Source of the DNA: JAUWKC01 sp035529895 | Lineage (GTDB): Bacteria; Planctomycetota; Phycisphaerae; Sedimentisphaerales; Anaerobacaceae | Assembly (NCBI GenBank): GCA_035529895.1 | Contig: DATKVV010000053.1 | Location: 1-64,000, forward strand | Reading direction: 5' to 3' | Length of the DNA: 64,000 nucleotides | Shown: in pieces, positions 8,618-17,393 of the stretch | Layout: each line of letters begins with the position of its first letter | Position numbering within the stretch: the stretch's first letter is position 1 | Made by a program: the position numbers and the translations under genes | The notes under the pieces: generated by a model | Seen by the model: only the letters and a program-made list of their open reading frames with translations | The model's database searches: none | Told to the model about the DNA's origin: nothing

Positions 8618-10690
8618 TCACCACCTGCATTCATACGGACCTGTCGTAGGAAAAGCCGAGATGCGAAGCCTCGCGCAGCCCATCGGAATAAGGGTCACCG
8701 TCTCAATCGGCGCCTCCGACCGAACAGGACTGTCCGGCAGCTTCCCTACAAGGCCCAGATTGTCCAGCGTCCATTCGGGAAGCTTTCTTGCCTTCGCGCG
8801 AAGCTCAATCGGAGCGGCCTCCGGCGTGAACGGCTGCCCCGCGACCGGCCCCGGCCTCCTGACAACCTCAAAGCAATTCGCGGGATTTACAGGGTCAACA
8901 ACAAGCCCGTAGTTCCATGGCGTCGTCGGGTACACTTCATAAGCGGGCCACTTGTAGGTGTCACCGCACTCAACCCATTTCCGGCTGTTCGTGCTGTTCC
9001 CATCGTACCTCACCCACTTTTCCCCGATTTTCAAAGAGAAAGTCAGCGGGCCGCGGTTGACCGATACCGATTTCTTGTTCTTTTCCCAAACATAGACTGC
9101 AATCCGCGCGGGAAACTCTATCTCTACAGCGTCACCACTTGCCCACTCTCGCTCAATCACCGCATAGGATAACGGCTCAAACGCCCCTTCGACGGGCTTT
9201 CCGTTAACCTTTATCTTTGGCTCCCGGCACCACCGGGGAATTCTCAGATACAGTGGAAAACGAACTTGCCTCGGCGTCGAAATCTTCAAAGTAACCTTCT
9301 CGCTGAAAGGATACTCCGTAGTCTCGACTATTTTCACCGTCGTGCCGTCGCCGACCCTTGCCTCGACCTCACAGGCACAGTAAAGCGATGCGCACAGACC
9401 ATTGTCGGGTGTCGCCAGCCACAGCTCCTCTGCATAGTAGGGCCAGCCGTGCGAAACGTTATGCTGGCAGCAGCGATACGTCTCCGGATACGCGCTATAT
9501 GCGAGCATACAGCCGCGGTTTTGCACGCCCGGACTCTTATTGTGACGGTCCAGTTGAATCATGTTCGGCGCCGTAAGATAATGCAGCCCCTTAAGGTTTG
9601 GCGGCCGCGACGCCGGAAACGAATTAAACGCTGCATATTCGCACCGGTCCGCCCAAAGCGGGTTGCCCGTAATCTTCAGCAGCATCTCGAAGCTGTGCAT
9701 AAACTCAACTATCGAACATGTCTCGGCACCCTGCCGCGGGTCGTCGTACCCTTTCCGGCAGTTCTCATCCGCCCCGAACATCCCGCCAGGCACCTGACCA
9801 TACAGCCCCATCACCGTCTCATAGTTTCTCTCCGCCGCCCGGATGAACCTCGGGTCTTTCGCCTGCACATAATACACCCCCGGCTGCCGAAAACACTGCG
9901 CAATGTTCACGCCGTGCCAGCTCGCGATGCCGTCGGTCCAGTTGTCCGTATGCTCGTGAATCTTCTGCGCAACGTCAAGCAGCCATTTTTCGCCCGTTCG
10001 GTTGTAAAGCCAGTAAACGCTCTCGAGGTTGTTCCCCGCCCGCCTCTTCTGCCAGGACGCGGGCAAAAAGTCAGCATCGGGAACAGAAAGCTGCCAGCGA
10101 AAATAGTTGGTCATCAGGCATAAAACACGCTTGTCCCCGGTATACTCGTAGTACGACTGCAGGCAGTTCAGCGCTATCATATTCGGCCACAAATCCGGCC
10201 TGCCGCCCTGCTTCGTGAGGTTCAAACGCGGCCCGAACCACCCGTCCTCCCGCTGGCTGCTCAGAATCCCTTCTATCCATACCCGAGCCTCCTTAATGAT
10301 GCGCTCATCCTTAAGTACATAGCCCAGGTCGCCAAATCCTTTCAGCCAGTACGGCAGCTCCTCCCAGCCGCTGTGCCCCTCACCTTCCGGGCTCAGCCAT
10401 GCGTTACCCTCAGCTTTGCACCACTTGCTCAGCTCGGTCAGATGCCCGATTGTCCCTTCCGTTTCAAGTTCGAGTTGGCGCCGAAGCCACCCTTTGGCCT
10501 TAATTGACCCGATAGGCAGCTTAATCAGCGGGCTGGGCTCAAGCGGCGGCCGGTTCGAAACATAGAAGCTGTTGGTCTTGTCCGCAGGCGGCATTTTGAC
10601 CACACCAACCTGCATTTCCCCTGCCGCCGGCACAGGCCACACCATCAAAAACACAATAACAATCGCTTTGCCTGAATCTCTTAACTTCAT
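8618..10690 (-). CDS. Exported GH127-family glycosidase (beta-L-arabinofuranosidase-like, former DUF1680)
   Basis: 690 residues from the ATG at 10690, which has AAGGAG 9 nt upstream and opens a signal peptide (MKLRDSGKAIVIVFLMVWPVPAAG). The (alpha/alpha)6 catalytic region holds the metal-site residues of GH127. E323 and C325 (GAETC) and C407-C408 (YRCCQHN) correspond to E338, C340, C417 and C418 of Bifidobacterium HypBA1; E309 (FGADEN) corresponds to its acid/base E322. In that family the first Cys of the pair is the nucleophile on beta-L-arabinofuranosides. A C-terminal beta-sandwich follows (LYLRIPRWCREPKIKVNG). Its role here is probably periplasmic or extracellular breakdown of arabinan-type glycans; the exact linkage cannot be read from sequence. 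Confidence 0.88.
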   Translation of the reverse strand: MKLRDSGKAIVIVFLMVWPVPAAGEMQVGVVKMPPADKTNSFYVSNRPPLEPSPLIKLPIGSIKAKGWLRRQLELETEGTIGHLTELSKWCKAEGNAWLSPEGEGHSGWEELPYWLKGFGDLGYVLKDERIIKEARVWIEGILSSQREDGWFGPRLNLTKQGGRPDLWPNMIALNCLQSYYEYTGDKRVLCLMTNYFRWQLSVPDADFLPASWQKRRAGNNLESVYWLYNRTGEKWLLDVAQKIHEHTDNWTDGIASWHGVNIAQCFRQPGVYYVQAKDPRFIRAAERNYETVMGLYGQVPGGMFGADENCRKGYDDPRQGAETCSIVEFMHSFEMLLKITGNPLWADRCEYAAFNSFPASRPPNLKGLHYLTAPNMIQLDRHNKSPGVQNRGCMLAYSAYPETYRCCQHNVSHGWPYYAEELWLATPDNGLCASLYCACEVEARVGDGTTVKIVETTEYPFSEKVTLKISTPRQVRFPLYLRIPRWCREPKIKVNGKPVEGAFEPLSYAVIEREWASGDAVEIEFPARIAVYVWEKNKKSVSVNRGPLTFSLKIGEKWVRYDGNSTNSRKWVECGDTYKWPAYEVYPTTPWNYGLVVDPVNPANCFEVVRRPGPVAGQPFTPEAAPIELRAKARKLPEWTLDNLGLVGKLPDSPVRSEAPIETVTLIPMGCARLRISAFPTTGPYECRW

Positions 10691-10727
10691 TCGTAACATC
10701 TCCTTAAAAACAAGGTCCCATCTCGCC

Positions 10728-10755
10728 AGTTTAACAACTGAAGCCGCAAAATCAA
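10728..10755 (-). promoter_or_regulatory. Promoter of the GH127 gene
   Basis: On the minus strand TTGATT and TAAACT are 16 bp apart, about 38 bp before the chosen ATG. Confidence 0.42.
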
Positions 10756-10792
10756 CCTTCGCTTCCGCCTGCGCAAACCGGCCCAAAACATC

Positions 10793-10821
10793 TTGACTAA
10801 CCCGGAAAAACTGTTTACTAT
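10793..10821 (+). promoter_or_regulatory. Promoter of tRNA-Leu
   Basis: TTGACT and TACTAT are 17 bp apart, and the tRNA begins 11 bp after the -10, which fits transcription starting at or near the mature 5' end. Confidence 0.65.
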
Positions 10822-10831
10822 TCACTCGTCC

Positions 10832-10915
10832 GCGGATGTGGCGGAACTGGCAGACGCGCAGGCTTCAGGTGCCTGTGGGCTTAGGCCCGTGGAGGTTCGA
10901 CTCCTCTCATCCGCA
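10832..10915 (+). tRNA. tRNA-Leu (anticodon CAG)
   Basis: 84 nt class II tRNA. The acceptor stem pairs GCGGATG with CATCCGC, followed by discriminator A. The anticodon stem CAGGC/GCCTG encloses TTCAGGT with CAG at 10866-10868. A long variable arm and the T-loop GGTTCGACTCC are present. CCA is not encoded. Confidence 0.96.
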
Positions 10916-10968
10916 ATAGAACATCAACTATCTAACGGAAATCGCACGCACAGGCCGATAATATTTAT

Positions 10969-11682
10969 ATGCTCCAGATAGCGCAAAATCTCGAACGAAT
11001 GGCTGCAAAGCTCAGCCCCGCCGTTCTAATCGGCGCAGGCTTAGTCACCGTCCTGCTCGGACTTTTTATCTGGCTCGGAGGCCTCGGACTCAGAAAAATC
11101 CTCGTCCCCCTCATCGGCGCCTTCGGCGGCGGCATCTGCGGCTTCTTCCTCGCCGACCGAAACATACTGCCAACCCTCTTCTCAGTGCTGGTCGGGGCAA
11201 TCCTCGCTGTTATCCTTGAAAAGATATTCATAACAATAATGACGGCCGCCCTGGCAGCGCTCTTCGGCTTTGCCGCATTGACCGCCTTCTATAAAGCCGA
11301 CTTCAGCACCGGCCTCAAGCACGCTTGCTCACACCTGCCCCTGCATAGCTGGGCGATAATTGCTGCATTGGCGGTACTTCTGCTGCTGGCCGGCGCTTAC
11401 CTCTGGCGTTTCACTTCGGCTCTGTGCTGCGCCGCTCTGGGGACAATCCTCGTCTTTGCCGGCATGATTCTGCTTCTGTCGTACAAGGGCGCCGAGCCTG
11501 TCCGCACGATTTGTAGCAAGCCCTCGTATTACACCGCCGTTTTTGGCGCGATGATTGCCTTCGGAACCATCGAACAGTTACTGCTCTGTCCGGGCGGAAA
11601 GAAAAAACCGAAAAAGAAAAAAGAATCGGATGAAAACGATGAATCCTCCGCCGGTACGAGGCAGCGATGGCGGAACCGCTGA
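10969..11682 (+). CDS. Polytopic membrane protein with basic tail, unknown function
   Basis: 237 residues with about six hydrophobic helices (for example AVLIGAGLVTVLLGLFIWLGG and AIIAALAVLLLLAGAYLW), Gly-rich turns and a charged tail rich in Lys and Glu after residue 205 (KKKPKKKKESDE). The pattern resembles TMEM198/DUF4203-type proteins, but I cannot assign the family with certainty. The start is 53 bp after the tRNA with no clear ribosome site. The next gene encodes another membrane protein of similar plan, so the two may act together. Confidence 0.6.
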   Translation: MLQIAQNLERMAAKLSPAVLIGAGLVTVLLGLFIWLGGLGLRKILVPLIGAFGGGICGFFLADRNILPTLFSVLVGAILAVILEKIFITIMTAALAALFGFAALTAFYKADFSTGLKHACSHLPLHSWAIIAALAVLLLLAGAYLWRFTSALCCAALGTILVFAGMILLLSYKGAEPVRTICSKPSYYTAVFGAMIAFGTIEQLLLCPGGKKKPKKKKESDENDESSAGTRQRWRNR

Positions 11683-11742
11683 CCTTTGATTGACAGCCTG
11701 AGCCGATTCTCTGATTGTACGAGAAAAAAGTAAAGGAGAGAA

Positions 11743-12429
11743 ATGATGGATTATCTCGCCATCCTTGCTCAGACAGTTGAAAAATCGGACCGTGCCGCCG
11801 AAGAAGCCATTGTCCCAACGGACTTAATCTGGCAGTACGTCACCTCGCTGAACTTCCTCGAAGCCGTCACCTTTATTTCTTTCGGGATAGTATGCCTGTT
11901 GTACGGCTGGCGCGTATTCAAAATACTGGTAATAATCAGCTTCGGATTGCTCGGCCTCGGCCTCGGCGTAAAAATAGGAGAAAAAATCCAGGGCCAGAAC
12001 AGCCACATCTGGTCCGGCCTCATAGGCCTTGGCATCATGGCCGGTATTTCAGTCCCCTTGATGCGATGGGCCGTCAGCATCCTCGGAGCCATCGCCGGCG
12101 GAATGCTTACCTCCGGCATTTGGTACGCCTGCGGCCTGACCGAAAAATACATCTGGGCCGGCGCACTGATCGGCATCATCGCCGGAGGCATGATTTCCTT
12201 TATCATCTTCAAAATAGCCGTTATGCTCTTCTCCAGCCTCGGCGGCAGCGCTCTGATGATTGCCGGAATACTCGCCCTGCTGCACATTTATTCACAAACA
12301 CCCGAACAAATCGAACAGCTCGTCTTCACCAACAAATGGTTCCTCCCTGTTGCGCTTATGGTGCCGACCGCCGTCGGCCTGATTGTCCAGAACAAATTCA
12401 TAAAAGGTTCCAAAGACTGGCGCGTCTGA
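11743..12429 (+). CDS. Polytopic membrane protein, unknown function
   Basis: 228 residues with about seven hydrophobic segments separated by Gly-rich turns (VIISFGLLGLGLGVKIGEKIQG, AGALIGIIAGGMISFIIFKIAVMLF). An N-terminal 35-residue soluble stretch precedes the first helix. AAAGGAG lies 5 nt before ATGATG. It is 60 bp downstream of another membrane-protein gene with the same repeated hydrophobic-Gly architecture and may be its distant paralogue or partner. Confidence 0.65.
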   Translation: MMDYLAILAQTVEKSDRAAEEAIVPTDLIWQYVTSLNFLEAVTFISFGIVCLLYGWRVFKILVIISFGLLGLGLGVKIGEKIQGQNSHIWSGLIGLGIMAGISVPLMRWAVSILGAIAGGMLTSGIWYACGLTEKYIWAGALIGIIAGGMISFIIFKIAVMLFSSLGGSALMIAGILALLHIYSQTPEQIEQLVFTNKWFLPVALMVPTAVGLIVQNKFIKGSKDWRV

Positions 12430-12519
12430 CCCTTCGGGTCCTCATTTCATTCGCCCGCCCTAAGCCGCAAGTTTCGCGTTTACCCCCGGCTGCACGCCCG
12501 CAACCGGAAGATTTCGCCC

Positions 12520-12548
12520 TTGCAAAACTGCGCCAATAGCGTTAGAAT
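12520..12548 (+). promoter_or_regulatory. Promoter of ffh
   Basis: TTGCAA and TAGAAT are 17 bp apart, about 72 bp upstream of the TTG start. It is almost the same promoter as that of the comM-like gene. Confidence 0.55.
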
Positions 12549-12620
12549 CCTGTGTTTGTCCGAAAGGTATCTTTGCACTAAGACCTTCCGACAATTGTTA
12601 AGAGAGTCTGGAAAAACGCC

Positions 12621-14048
12621 TTGTTTGAATCACTGACGGAAAAACTCAACTCCGTTTTCAGGTCGCTGGCAGGCCGAGGCAGAATCACCGAGGCCAACGT
12701 CTCCGACGCCATGCGCGACGTCCGGAAGGCCCTCTTGGAAGCCGACGTCAGCTACCACGTCGTCAAAAAGTTCTGCAAAGACGTCATGGACGCCGCCATT
12801 GGCGCCGAAGTCATAAAGAGCCTCCACCCCAGTCAGGTCATGGTAAAAATCGTCAGCGACGAGTTGACCAGGCTTATGGGCCCCGTGGATACGACTATCT
12901 ATTTCGTCTCCCCCGGCCCCACCGTCATCCTGCTGGCCGGCCTGCAGGGCACCGGCAAGACCACTACCGCCGCCAAGCTCGGAAAATACCTCGTCGCCAA
13001 GGGCAAGAAACCGCTGCTCGTTGCCGACGACCTGCAAAGACCCGCTGCCATCGAGCAATTGATTATTCTGGGTCAGCAGCTTAACATCGACGTCTACAGC
13101 GAAGACAGCAAAGACGCCGTCAAAGTCGCCAGGAACTCCATAAAGCACGCCAGAGAATCCGGCCACGACGTGGTTGTCCTCGACACCGCCGGCCGGCTCC
13201 ACATCGATGAGGAAATGATGACTGAGGTCGCCGACGTTGCCAAAGCCGTCACCCCGCACCAGATTTATCTTGTCTGTGACGCCATGACCGGCCAGGACGC
13301 CGTCAACTCCGCCAAAGAATTCAACGAGCGCCTCGAACTCGACGGCGTTATACTTACCAAGCTCGACGGCGATGCCCGCGGCGGCGCCGCCCTCAGCGTC
13401 AAAGCCGTCACCGGCAAGCCCATCAAATTCATCGGCGTCGGCGAAAAACTCGACAAGCTCGAAGAGTTCCACCCCGACCGCATGGCCGGCAGAATCCTCG
13501 GCATGGGTGACGTCGTAACCCTCGTCGAAAAAGCCCAGGAGCAGTTCCAGGCCGAAGAGGCCCTCAAATTGCAGCAGAAAATGGCTAAAGGCAGCTTCGG
13601 CTTCGACGACTTCCTCAAGCAGATGCAGGCCGTAAAAAAAATGGGCGGCATAAAAGACCTGCTTAAAATGATGCCCGGAATGGCCGGGCAGCTTGCGGAT
13701 TTTGATATCGACGACGGCGAGCTCCGCCGAATGGAAGGAATCGTCCATTCCATGACCCGGCACGAAAGACGAGAACCAGATATTATAGACTCGTCCAGAC
13801 GGAGGCGAATTGCCGCCGGCGCCGGCGCCGAGCCTAATGATGTCGCCGGACTGGTAAAAACCTTCAGACGCACCCGCGATATGCTAAAAACGATGAGCGG
13901 CGGAAAATTAGGCGGCCTCAAGAGCCTCTTCTCCGGCCGTACCGGTATGGACACGCTCGCCGCCGCTATGACCTCCGGAAGAAAAATAAAACAGCGCTCG
14001 AGACGAAAAAGAGTCATTAAGCGAAGGGGAAAAATAAGACGGGTCTGA
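12621..14048 (+). CDS. ffh: Signal recognition particle GTPase Ffh
   Basis: 475 residues with N, G and M domains in order. G-domain motifs: GLQGTGKT at 107-114, DTAGR at 188-192 and TKLDGDARGG at 246-255. The M domain is Met-rich with the RNA-binding signature region (SRRRRIAAGAG). A strongly basic extension ends the protein (RKIKQRSRRKRVIKRRGKIRR), longer than in many Ffh. With 4.5S RNA and FtsY it targets nascent membrane proteins to SecYEG. The start is a TTG without a strong ribosome site. In many bacteria ffh precedes rpsP; here a sulfatase and a small gene lie between them. Confidence 0.96.
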   Translation: MFESLTEKLNSVFRSLAGRGRITEANVSDAMRDVRKALLEADVSYHVVKKFCKDVMDAAIGAEVIKSLHPSQVMVKIVSDELTRLMGPVDTTIYFVSPGPTVILLAGLQGTGKTTTAAKLGKYLVAKGKKPLLVADDLQRPAAIEQLIILGQQLNIDVYSEDSKDAVKVARNSIKHARESGHDVVVLDTAGRLHIDEEMMTEVADVAKAVTPHQIYLVCDAMTGQDAVNSAKEFNERLELDGVILTKLDGDARGGAALSVKAVTGKPIKFIGVGEKLDKLEEFHPDRMAGRILGMGDVVTLVEKAQEQFQAEEALKLQQKMAKGSFGFDDFLKQMQAVKKMGGIKDLLKMMPGMAGQLADFDIDDGELRRMEGIVHSMTRHERREPDIIDSSRRRRIAAGAGAEPNDVAGLVKTFRRTRDMLKTMSGGKLGGLKSLFSGRTGMDTLAAAMTSGRKIKQRSRRKRVIKRRGKIRRV

Positions 14049-14076
14049 CAAATCCCTTCCCGCCGGATAATTGCCC

Positions 14077-15534
14077 ATGCAATATAAAATCACACGCCGC
14101 AAGTTCATAAGGTTCCTCGCCGCCGGCGCGACCGCGACAGCTTTCTCCGGCTGCACGCCGGCCGCCTCTTCCCTCTTCGGCCCGAAACGCTCCCGAACCG
14201 ACAAACCCAACTTTATCATCATCTTCTGCGACGACCTCGGCTACGGCGACCTCGGCTGCTTCGGCTCCAAAGTCCACCGCACTCCCAATCTCGACCAAAT
14301 GGCCGCTGAAGGAATTAAATTTACAAGCTTTTACGTCACCAGCAGCGTCTGCACCCCCTCCCGCGCCTCCCTCATGACAGGCTGCTACCCGAAGCGAGTC
14401 GATATGCACCAGGACTCCCGCGGAAAGTGCGTGCTCTTTCCCGTTGCCAACAAGGGCCTCAACCCAAACGAAATTACTATCGCCGAAATCCTGAAACAAA
14501 AAGGCTACGCCACCTGCTGTATCGGAAAATGGCACCTCGGCGACCAGCCTCCCTTCCTGCCCACCCGCCAGGGTTTCGACTACTACTTCGGCATCCCCTA
14601 TAGCAACGACATGGGCAGCGAGCAGCGGCGCGAGAATCCGCCCTTGCCGCTGCTTCGCAACGAACAAGTTATCGAGGCCCCCGCTGTGCAGAACACGCTC
14701 ACAAAACGATATACCGAAGAAGCCATTGAATTCATAAGCAAGAACAAGGACCGGCCTTTTTTCCTGTACCTGCCTCACACCATGGTCCATGACCCGTTGA
14801 ATCCCGGCGAGGAATTCCGCGGAAAAAGCGCCAACGGCCCTTATGGCGACGCCGTCGAAGAAATCGACTCATCCACCGGCCAAATACTCAATACCCTCAA
14901 GGACCTCAACCTCGAAAGCAACACGCTCGTTGTCTTCACCTCCGACAACGGCGCCAGCAACAATTACGGCGGCTCAAACGCACCACTGCGAGGCCACAAA
15001 GGAACAACCTGGGAAGGCGGCATGCGCGAGCCGACTATTATGTGGTGGCCGCAGCATATCCCTGCCGGAAAAATCTGCGACGAAATGGCCATCACCATGG
15101 ACCTGCTCCCGACCTTTGCTGCCCTCGCGGGTGCACAACTGCCGGCCAACCGAACCATCGACGGCAAAGACATCCGGCCGCTGATGGCTGGGAAAAAGGA
15201 CGCAAAGTCTCCCCACCGGGCCTTCTACTACTACCAGATCGACCAGCTCCAGGCCGTCCGCTCCGGAAAATGGAAGCTCCACCTGCCTCTCAAATCCAAA
15301 AAACGCAACTGGGGAGAACCCATACCCGATGCGCCTATCGCCCTCTACGACCTCGAAAATGACATCGCGGAGAAAAACAATCTTGCAGACCGCCGCCCCA
15401 ATGTGGTAAAACATCTGCTCGCGCTGGCCGACGAAGCGCGCCGCGACCTCGGCGACCTCGACCATCAGGGCACGGGCCTGCGCCCCGCCGGGTGGGTCGT
15501 CAGCCCCAGCCCGCTCGTGCTGACGTCAAAGTAG
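14077..15534 (+). CDS. Tat-exported sulfatase (arylsulfatase family), probable lipoprotein
   Basis: 485 residues. The twin-arginine signal (ITRRKFIRFLAAG) ends in a lipobox-like FSGC, so the enzyme is probably a Tat-exported lipoprotein. The sulfatase signature CTPSRASLMTG has Cys92, which an FGE-type enzyme would convert to formylglycine. Metal ligands fit FCDDLGYGDLG near the N-terminus and VVFTSDNGAS further on; GKWHLGD is also present. The likely substrate is a sulfated polysaccharide. It starts 28 bp after ffh stops and may be cotranscribed with it. I prefer the ATG at 14077 over a TTG two codons upstream. Confidence 0.9.
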   Translation: MQYKITRRKFIRFLAAGATATAFSGCTPAASSLFGPKRSRTDKPNFIIIFCDDLGYGDLGCFGSKVHRTPNLDQMAAEGIKFTSFYVTSSVCTPSRASLMTGCYPKRVDMHQDSRGKCVLFPVANKGLNPNEITIAEILKQKGYATCCIGKWHLGDQPPFLPTRQGFDYYFGIPYSNDMGSEQRRENPPLPLLRNEQVIEAPAVQNTLTKRYTEEAIEFISKNKDRPFFLYLPHTMVHDPLNPGEEFRGKSANGPYGDAVEEIDSSTGQILNTLKDLNLESNTLVVFTSDNGASNNYGGSNAPLRGHKGTTWEGGMREPTIMWWPQHIPAGKICDEMAITMDLLPTFAALAGAQLPANRTIDGKDIRPLMAGKKDAKSPHRAFYYYQIDQLQAVRSGKWKLHLPLKSKKRNWGEPIPDAPIALYDLENDIAEKNNLADRRPNVVKHLLALADEARRDLGDLDHQGTGLRPAGWVVSPSPLVLTSK

Positions 15535-15549
15535 AAGCGGTGTTAGAAT
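15520..15549 (+). promoter_or_regulatory. Promoter upstream of the small gene and rpsP
   Basis: CTGACG and TAGAAT are 18 bp apart; the -35 overlaps the end of the sulfatase gene. Confidence 0.42.
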
Positions 15550-15629
15550 AAAAATGGAATCGCAGGACAGAAAAGGAAAATAAAACGGCTGTAAGACAGA
15601 AAATCTCGATTGAGCAATACCTCGAAAAA

Positions 15630-15908
15630 GTGGCTCGCTTTGTCGATAGCGACTACGGCAGGCTGGTAAGGACCCAGTTCCAGGATAATCACGGCAGCAG
15701 CGAACTGGCTATGCTCGTCGCGCCGACCGCAGAAGAATTGGACCAGTTGAAAAAGGCTGTCGCCATAATGACCCATGCTGAGAAAGAAACCGCCGACGCC
15801 CTGACCGACGAGCAAATACAAAGGATTGCCGCCGACGCGCAAATCGACCCGGCCAATTTCGCCATCTTTATAAACGGCTACGCACTGCGCTGCAAACGTG
15901 TTTCGTGA
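15630..15908 (+). CDS. Small conserved-looking acidic protein of unknown function
   Basis: 92 residues from a GTG with no visible ribosome site. The frame is open back to 15552 and reads VRQKISIEQYLEKVARFVD, which looks like natural protein, so the real start may be upstream at a non-standard codon. Predicted helices include ELDQLKKAVAIMTHAEKE and DEQIQRIAADAQI. I do not recognise the family. It sits 56 bp before rpsP and likely shares its transcript. Confidence 0.5.
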   Translation: MARFVDSDYGRLVRTQFQDNHGSSELAMLVAPTAEELDQLKKAVAIMTHAEKETADALTDEQIQRIAADAQIDPANFAIFINGYALRCKRVS

Positions 15909-15964
15909 TTCGAAACACCGAATCGCGAAAATTTACTATAAACGACTCAGTACAGGAGAGAATT

Positions 15965-16531
15965 ATGGCAGTAAAGTTAAGAATGACAAGAATGGGAAGA
16001 CGGCATCGCCCGTTCTTCAGAATCAACGCCGTCGACGCACGAACGCCGCGCGACGGCAAGATTATCGAAAAGCTGGGCCATTACGACCCCATCGAAAAAG
16101 ACAAAGCCAAACAAATCGTTCTCAACCGGCAGCGCGTGGAGTACTGGCTCCAGCAGGGCGCAATACCAAGTGAAACCGTCTCCCAAATCCTGCTTCGCGC
16201 CGGCATCAAGCACAAATGCGCCGAGGTCAGAACCGCACGACGGGCAAAGGCCAGGGCCGCGGCCCGCGCCAAGGGAAGGTTCTTCACAAAAGCTGAAGAA
16301 ACAGCCGCACAAAAAGCCGCCGAAAAAGCCAAGGCCAAGGCCGAGGCCGAGGCAAAACAGGCCCAGGAAAAAGCTAAAGCCGAGGCAAAGGCCGCCGAGG
16401 AAAAAGCTAAAGCCGAGGCCGAGGCAAAGGCCGCCGAAGAGAAGGCAAAAGCCGAGGCCGAAGCAAAAACCGTCGAAGAGGCGCCCACCGAAGCTGAACA
16501 GCCAAAAGAAGAAGCGGCCTCCAACGAATAG
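15965..16531 (+). CDS. rpsP: 30S ribosomal protein S16 with long Ala/Lys/Glu C-terminal extension
   Basis: 188 residues, about twice the usual 80-90. Residues 1-85 are canonical S16 (MAVKLRMTRMGRRHRPFFRI, GKIIEKLGHYDP). After a basic linker (RRAKARAAARAKGRFF) the rest is an alanine-, lysine- and glutamate-rich repeat (AEEKAKAEAEAKA) predicted to form a long single helix or coiled coil. The extension is probably solvent-exposed; its function is unknown. AGGAGAG lies 7 nt before the ATG, so the open frame upstream to 15905 is not coding. trmD follows after 12 bp. The KH-domain gene and rimM often found between them are absent. Confidence 0.95.
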   Translation: MAVKLRMTRMGRRHRPFFRINAVDARTPRDGKIIEKLGHYDPIEKDKAKQIVLNRQRVEYWLQQGAIPSETVSQILLRAGIKHKCAEVRTARRAKARAAARAKGRFFTKAEETAAQKAAEKAKAKAEAEAKQAQEKAKAEAKAAEEKAKAEAEAKAAEEKAKAEAEAKTVEEAPTEAEQPKEEAASNE

Positions 16532-16543
16532 AGACTCTCGGAC

Positions 16544-17233
16544 ATGCGCATCGATATTCTTACACTCTTCCCTGAGATGTACGAATCGCCTCTGGGCCGC
16601 TCTATTCTCAAGAGGGCCCGGGATAACGGCATTGTCGATATCATCCTTACAAACATAAGGGATTTCGCCGCTGACAAGTACAGAAAGGTTGACGACAAAC
16701 CCTATGGAGGCGGGCCCGGCATGGTTATGATGCCCGGGCCCGTCTTTGACTGCTTCGAATACGTCCTTGAACTTTCACCCGATAAAGGCCCTGTCATCCT
16801 CCTTACCCCGCAGGGACAGAGATTCAACCAGCAAAAAGCTGTCGACCTAAGCAAAGAGAAACGCCTCATCCTGATTGCCGGCAGATACGAAGGCTTTGAC
16901 GAGAGAATCCGCCTCGGCCTTAATGCCGAGCAAATATCGGTGGGAGACTACGTCCTGAGCGGGGGCGAACTTGCAGCGATGGTCATCGTTGACGCCGTCG
17001 TGCGATTGCTGCCCGGCGCCCTCGGTGACGAAGACTCACCAAAGGACGATTCCTTCAGCGAGGGCCTCCTCGAATATCCTCAGTACACCCGCCCGGAAGT
17101 CTTTCGAGGTATGAAAGTGCCCGACATCCTCCTGAGCGGCGACCACGCCAAAATAGCCCGGTGGCGGCGAGAGCAGGCTGTCGAGCGAACAAAAAAACGC
17201 CGACCGGACTTGCTCGATAACAGCCGGCTCTGA
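16544..17233 (+). CDS. trmD: tRNA (guanine37-N1)-methyltransferase TrmD
   Basis: 229 residues of the SPOUT family. It transfers methyl from SAM to G37 next to the anticodon and prevents +1 frameshifting. Conserved stretches are MRIDILTLFPEM, DDKPYGGGPGMVMMPGP, the trefoil-knot segment IGAGRYEGFDER-like (IAGRYEGFDERI), ISVGDYVLSGGELAA, and the C-terminal SGDHAKIARWRREQA. It is slightly shorter at the C-terminus than E. coli TrmD. It is cotranscribed with rpsP. rplS, its usual neighbour, is separated by a 2-kb fusion gene. Confidence 0.96.
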   Translation: MRIDILTLFPEMYESPLGRSILKRARDNGIVDIILTNIRDFAADKYRKVDDKPYGGGPGMVMMPGPVFDCFEYVLELSPDKGPVILLTPQGQRFNQQKAVDLSKEKRLILIAGRYEGFDERIRLGLNAEQISVGDYVLSGGELAAMVIVDAVVRLLPGALGDEDSPKDDSFSEGLLEYPQYTRPEVFRGMKVPDILLSGDHAKIARWRREQAVERTKKRRPDLLDNSRL

Positions 17234-17393
17234 ACGGCCGCCGAGTGCGCTGGCTCCTCCGAGAAGACCCGTCGCCCGAAGCTCTCATAAAAAAAAATCA
17301 ATTTTGCAAAAACTCTTGTTGACTTTATCTCGTACAATTTAGTTAATCTCATTACCATTGTTTTCCAATTCACTTTTTTTTAGGAAGTATAAA

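Noticed and set aside
10793..10981. 62-codon plus-strand frame reading ADVAELADAQASG
   Set aside because: It is the translation of the tRNA-Leu gene and its promoter; this peptide is a well-known artefact of tRNA-Leu.
12630..13763. 377-codon minus-strand frame
   Set aside because: It is antisense to ffh and has no recognisable product.
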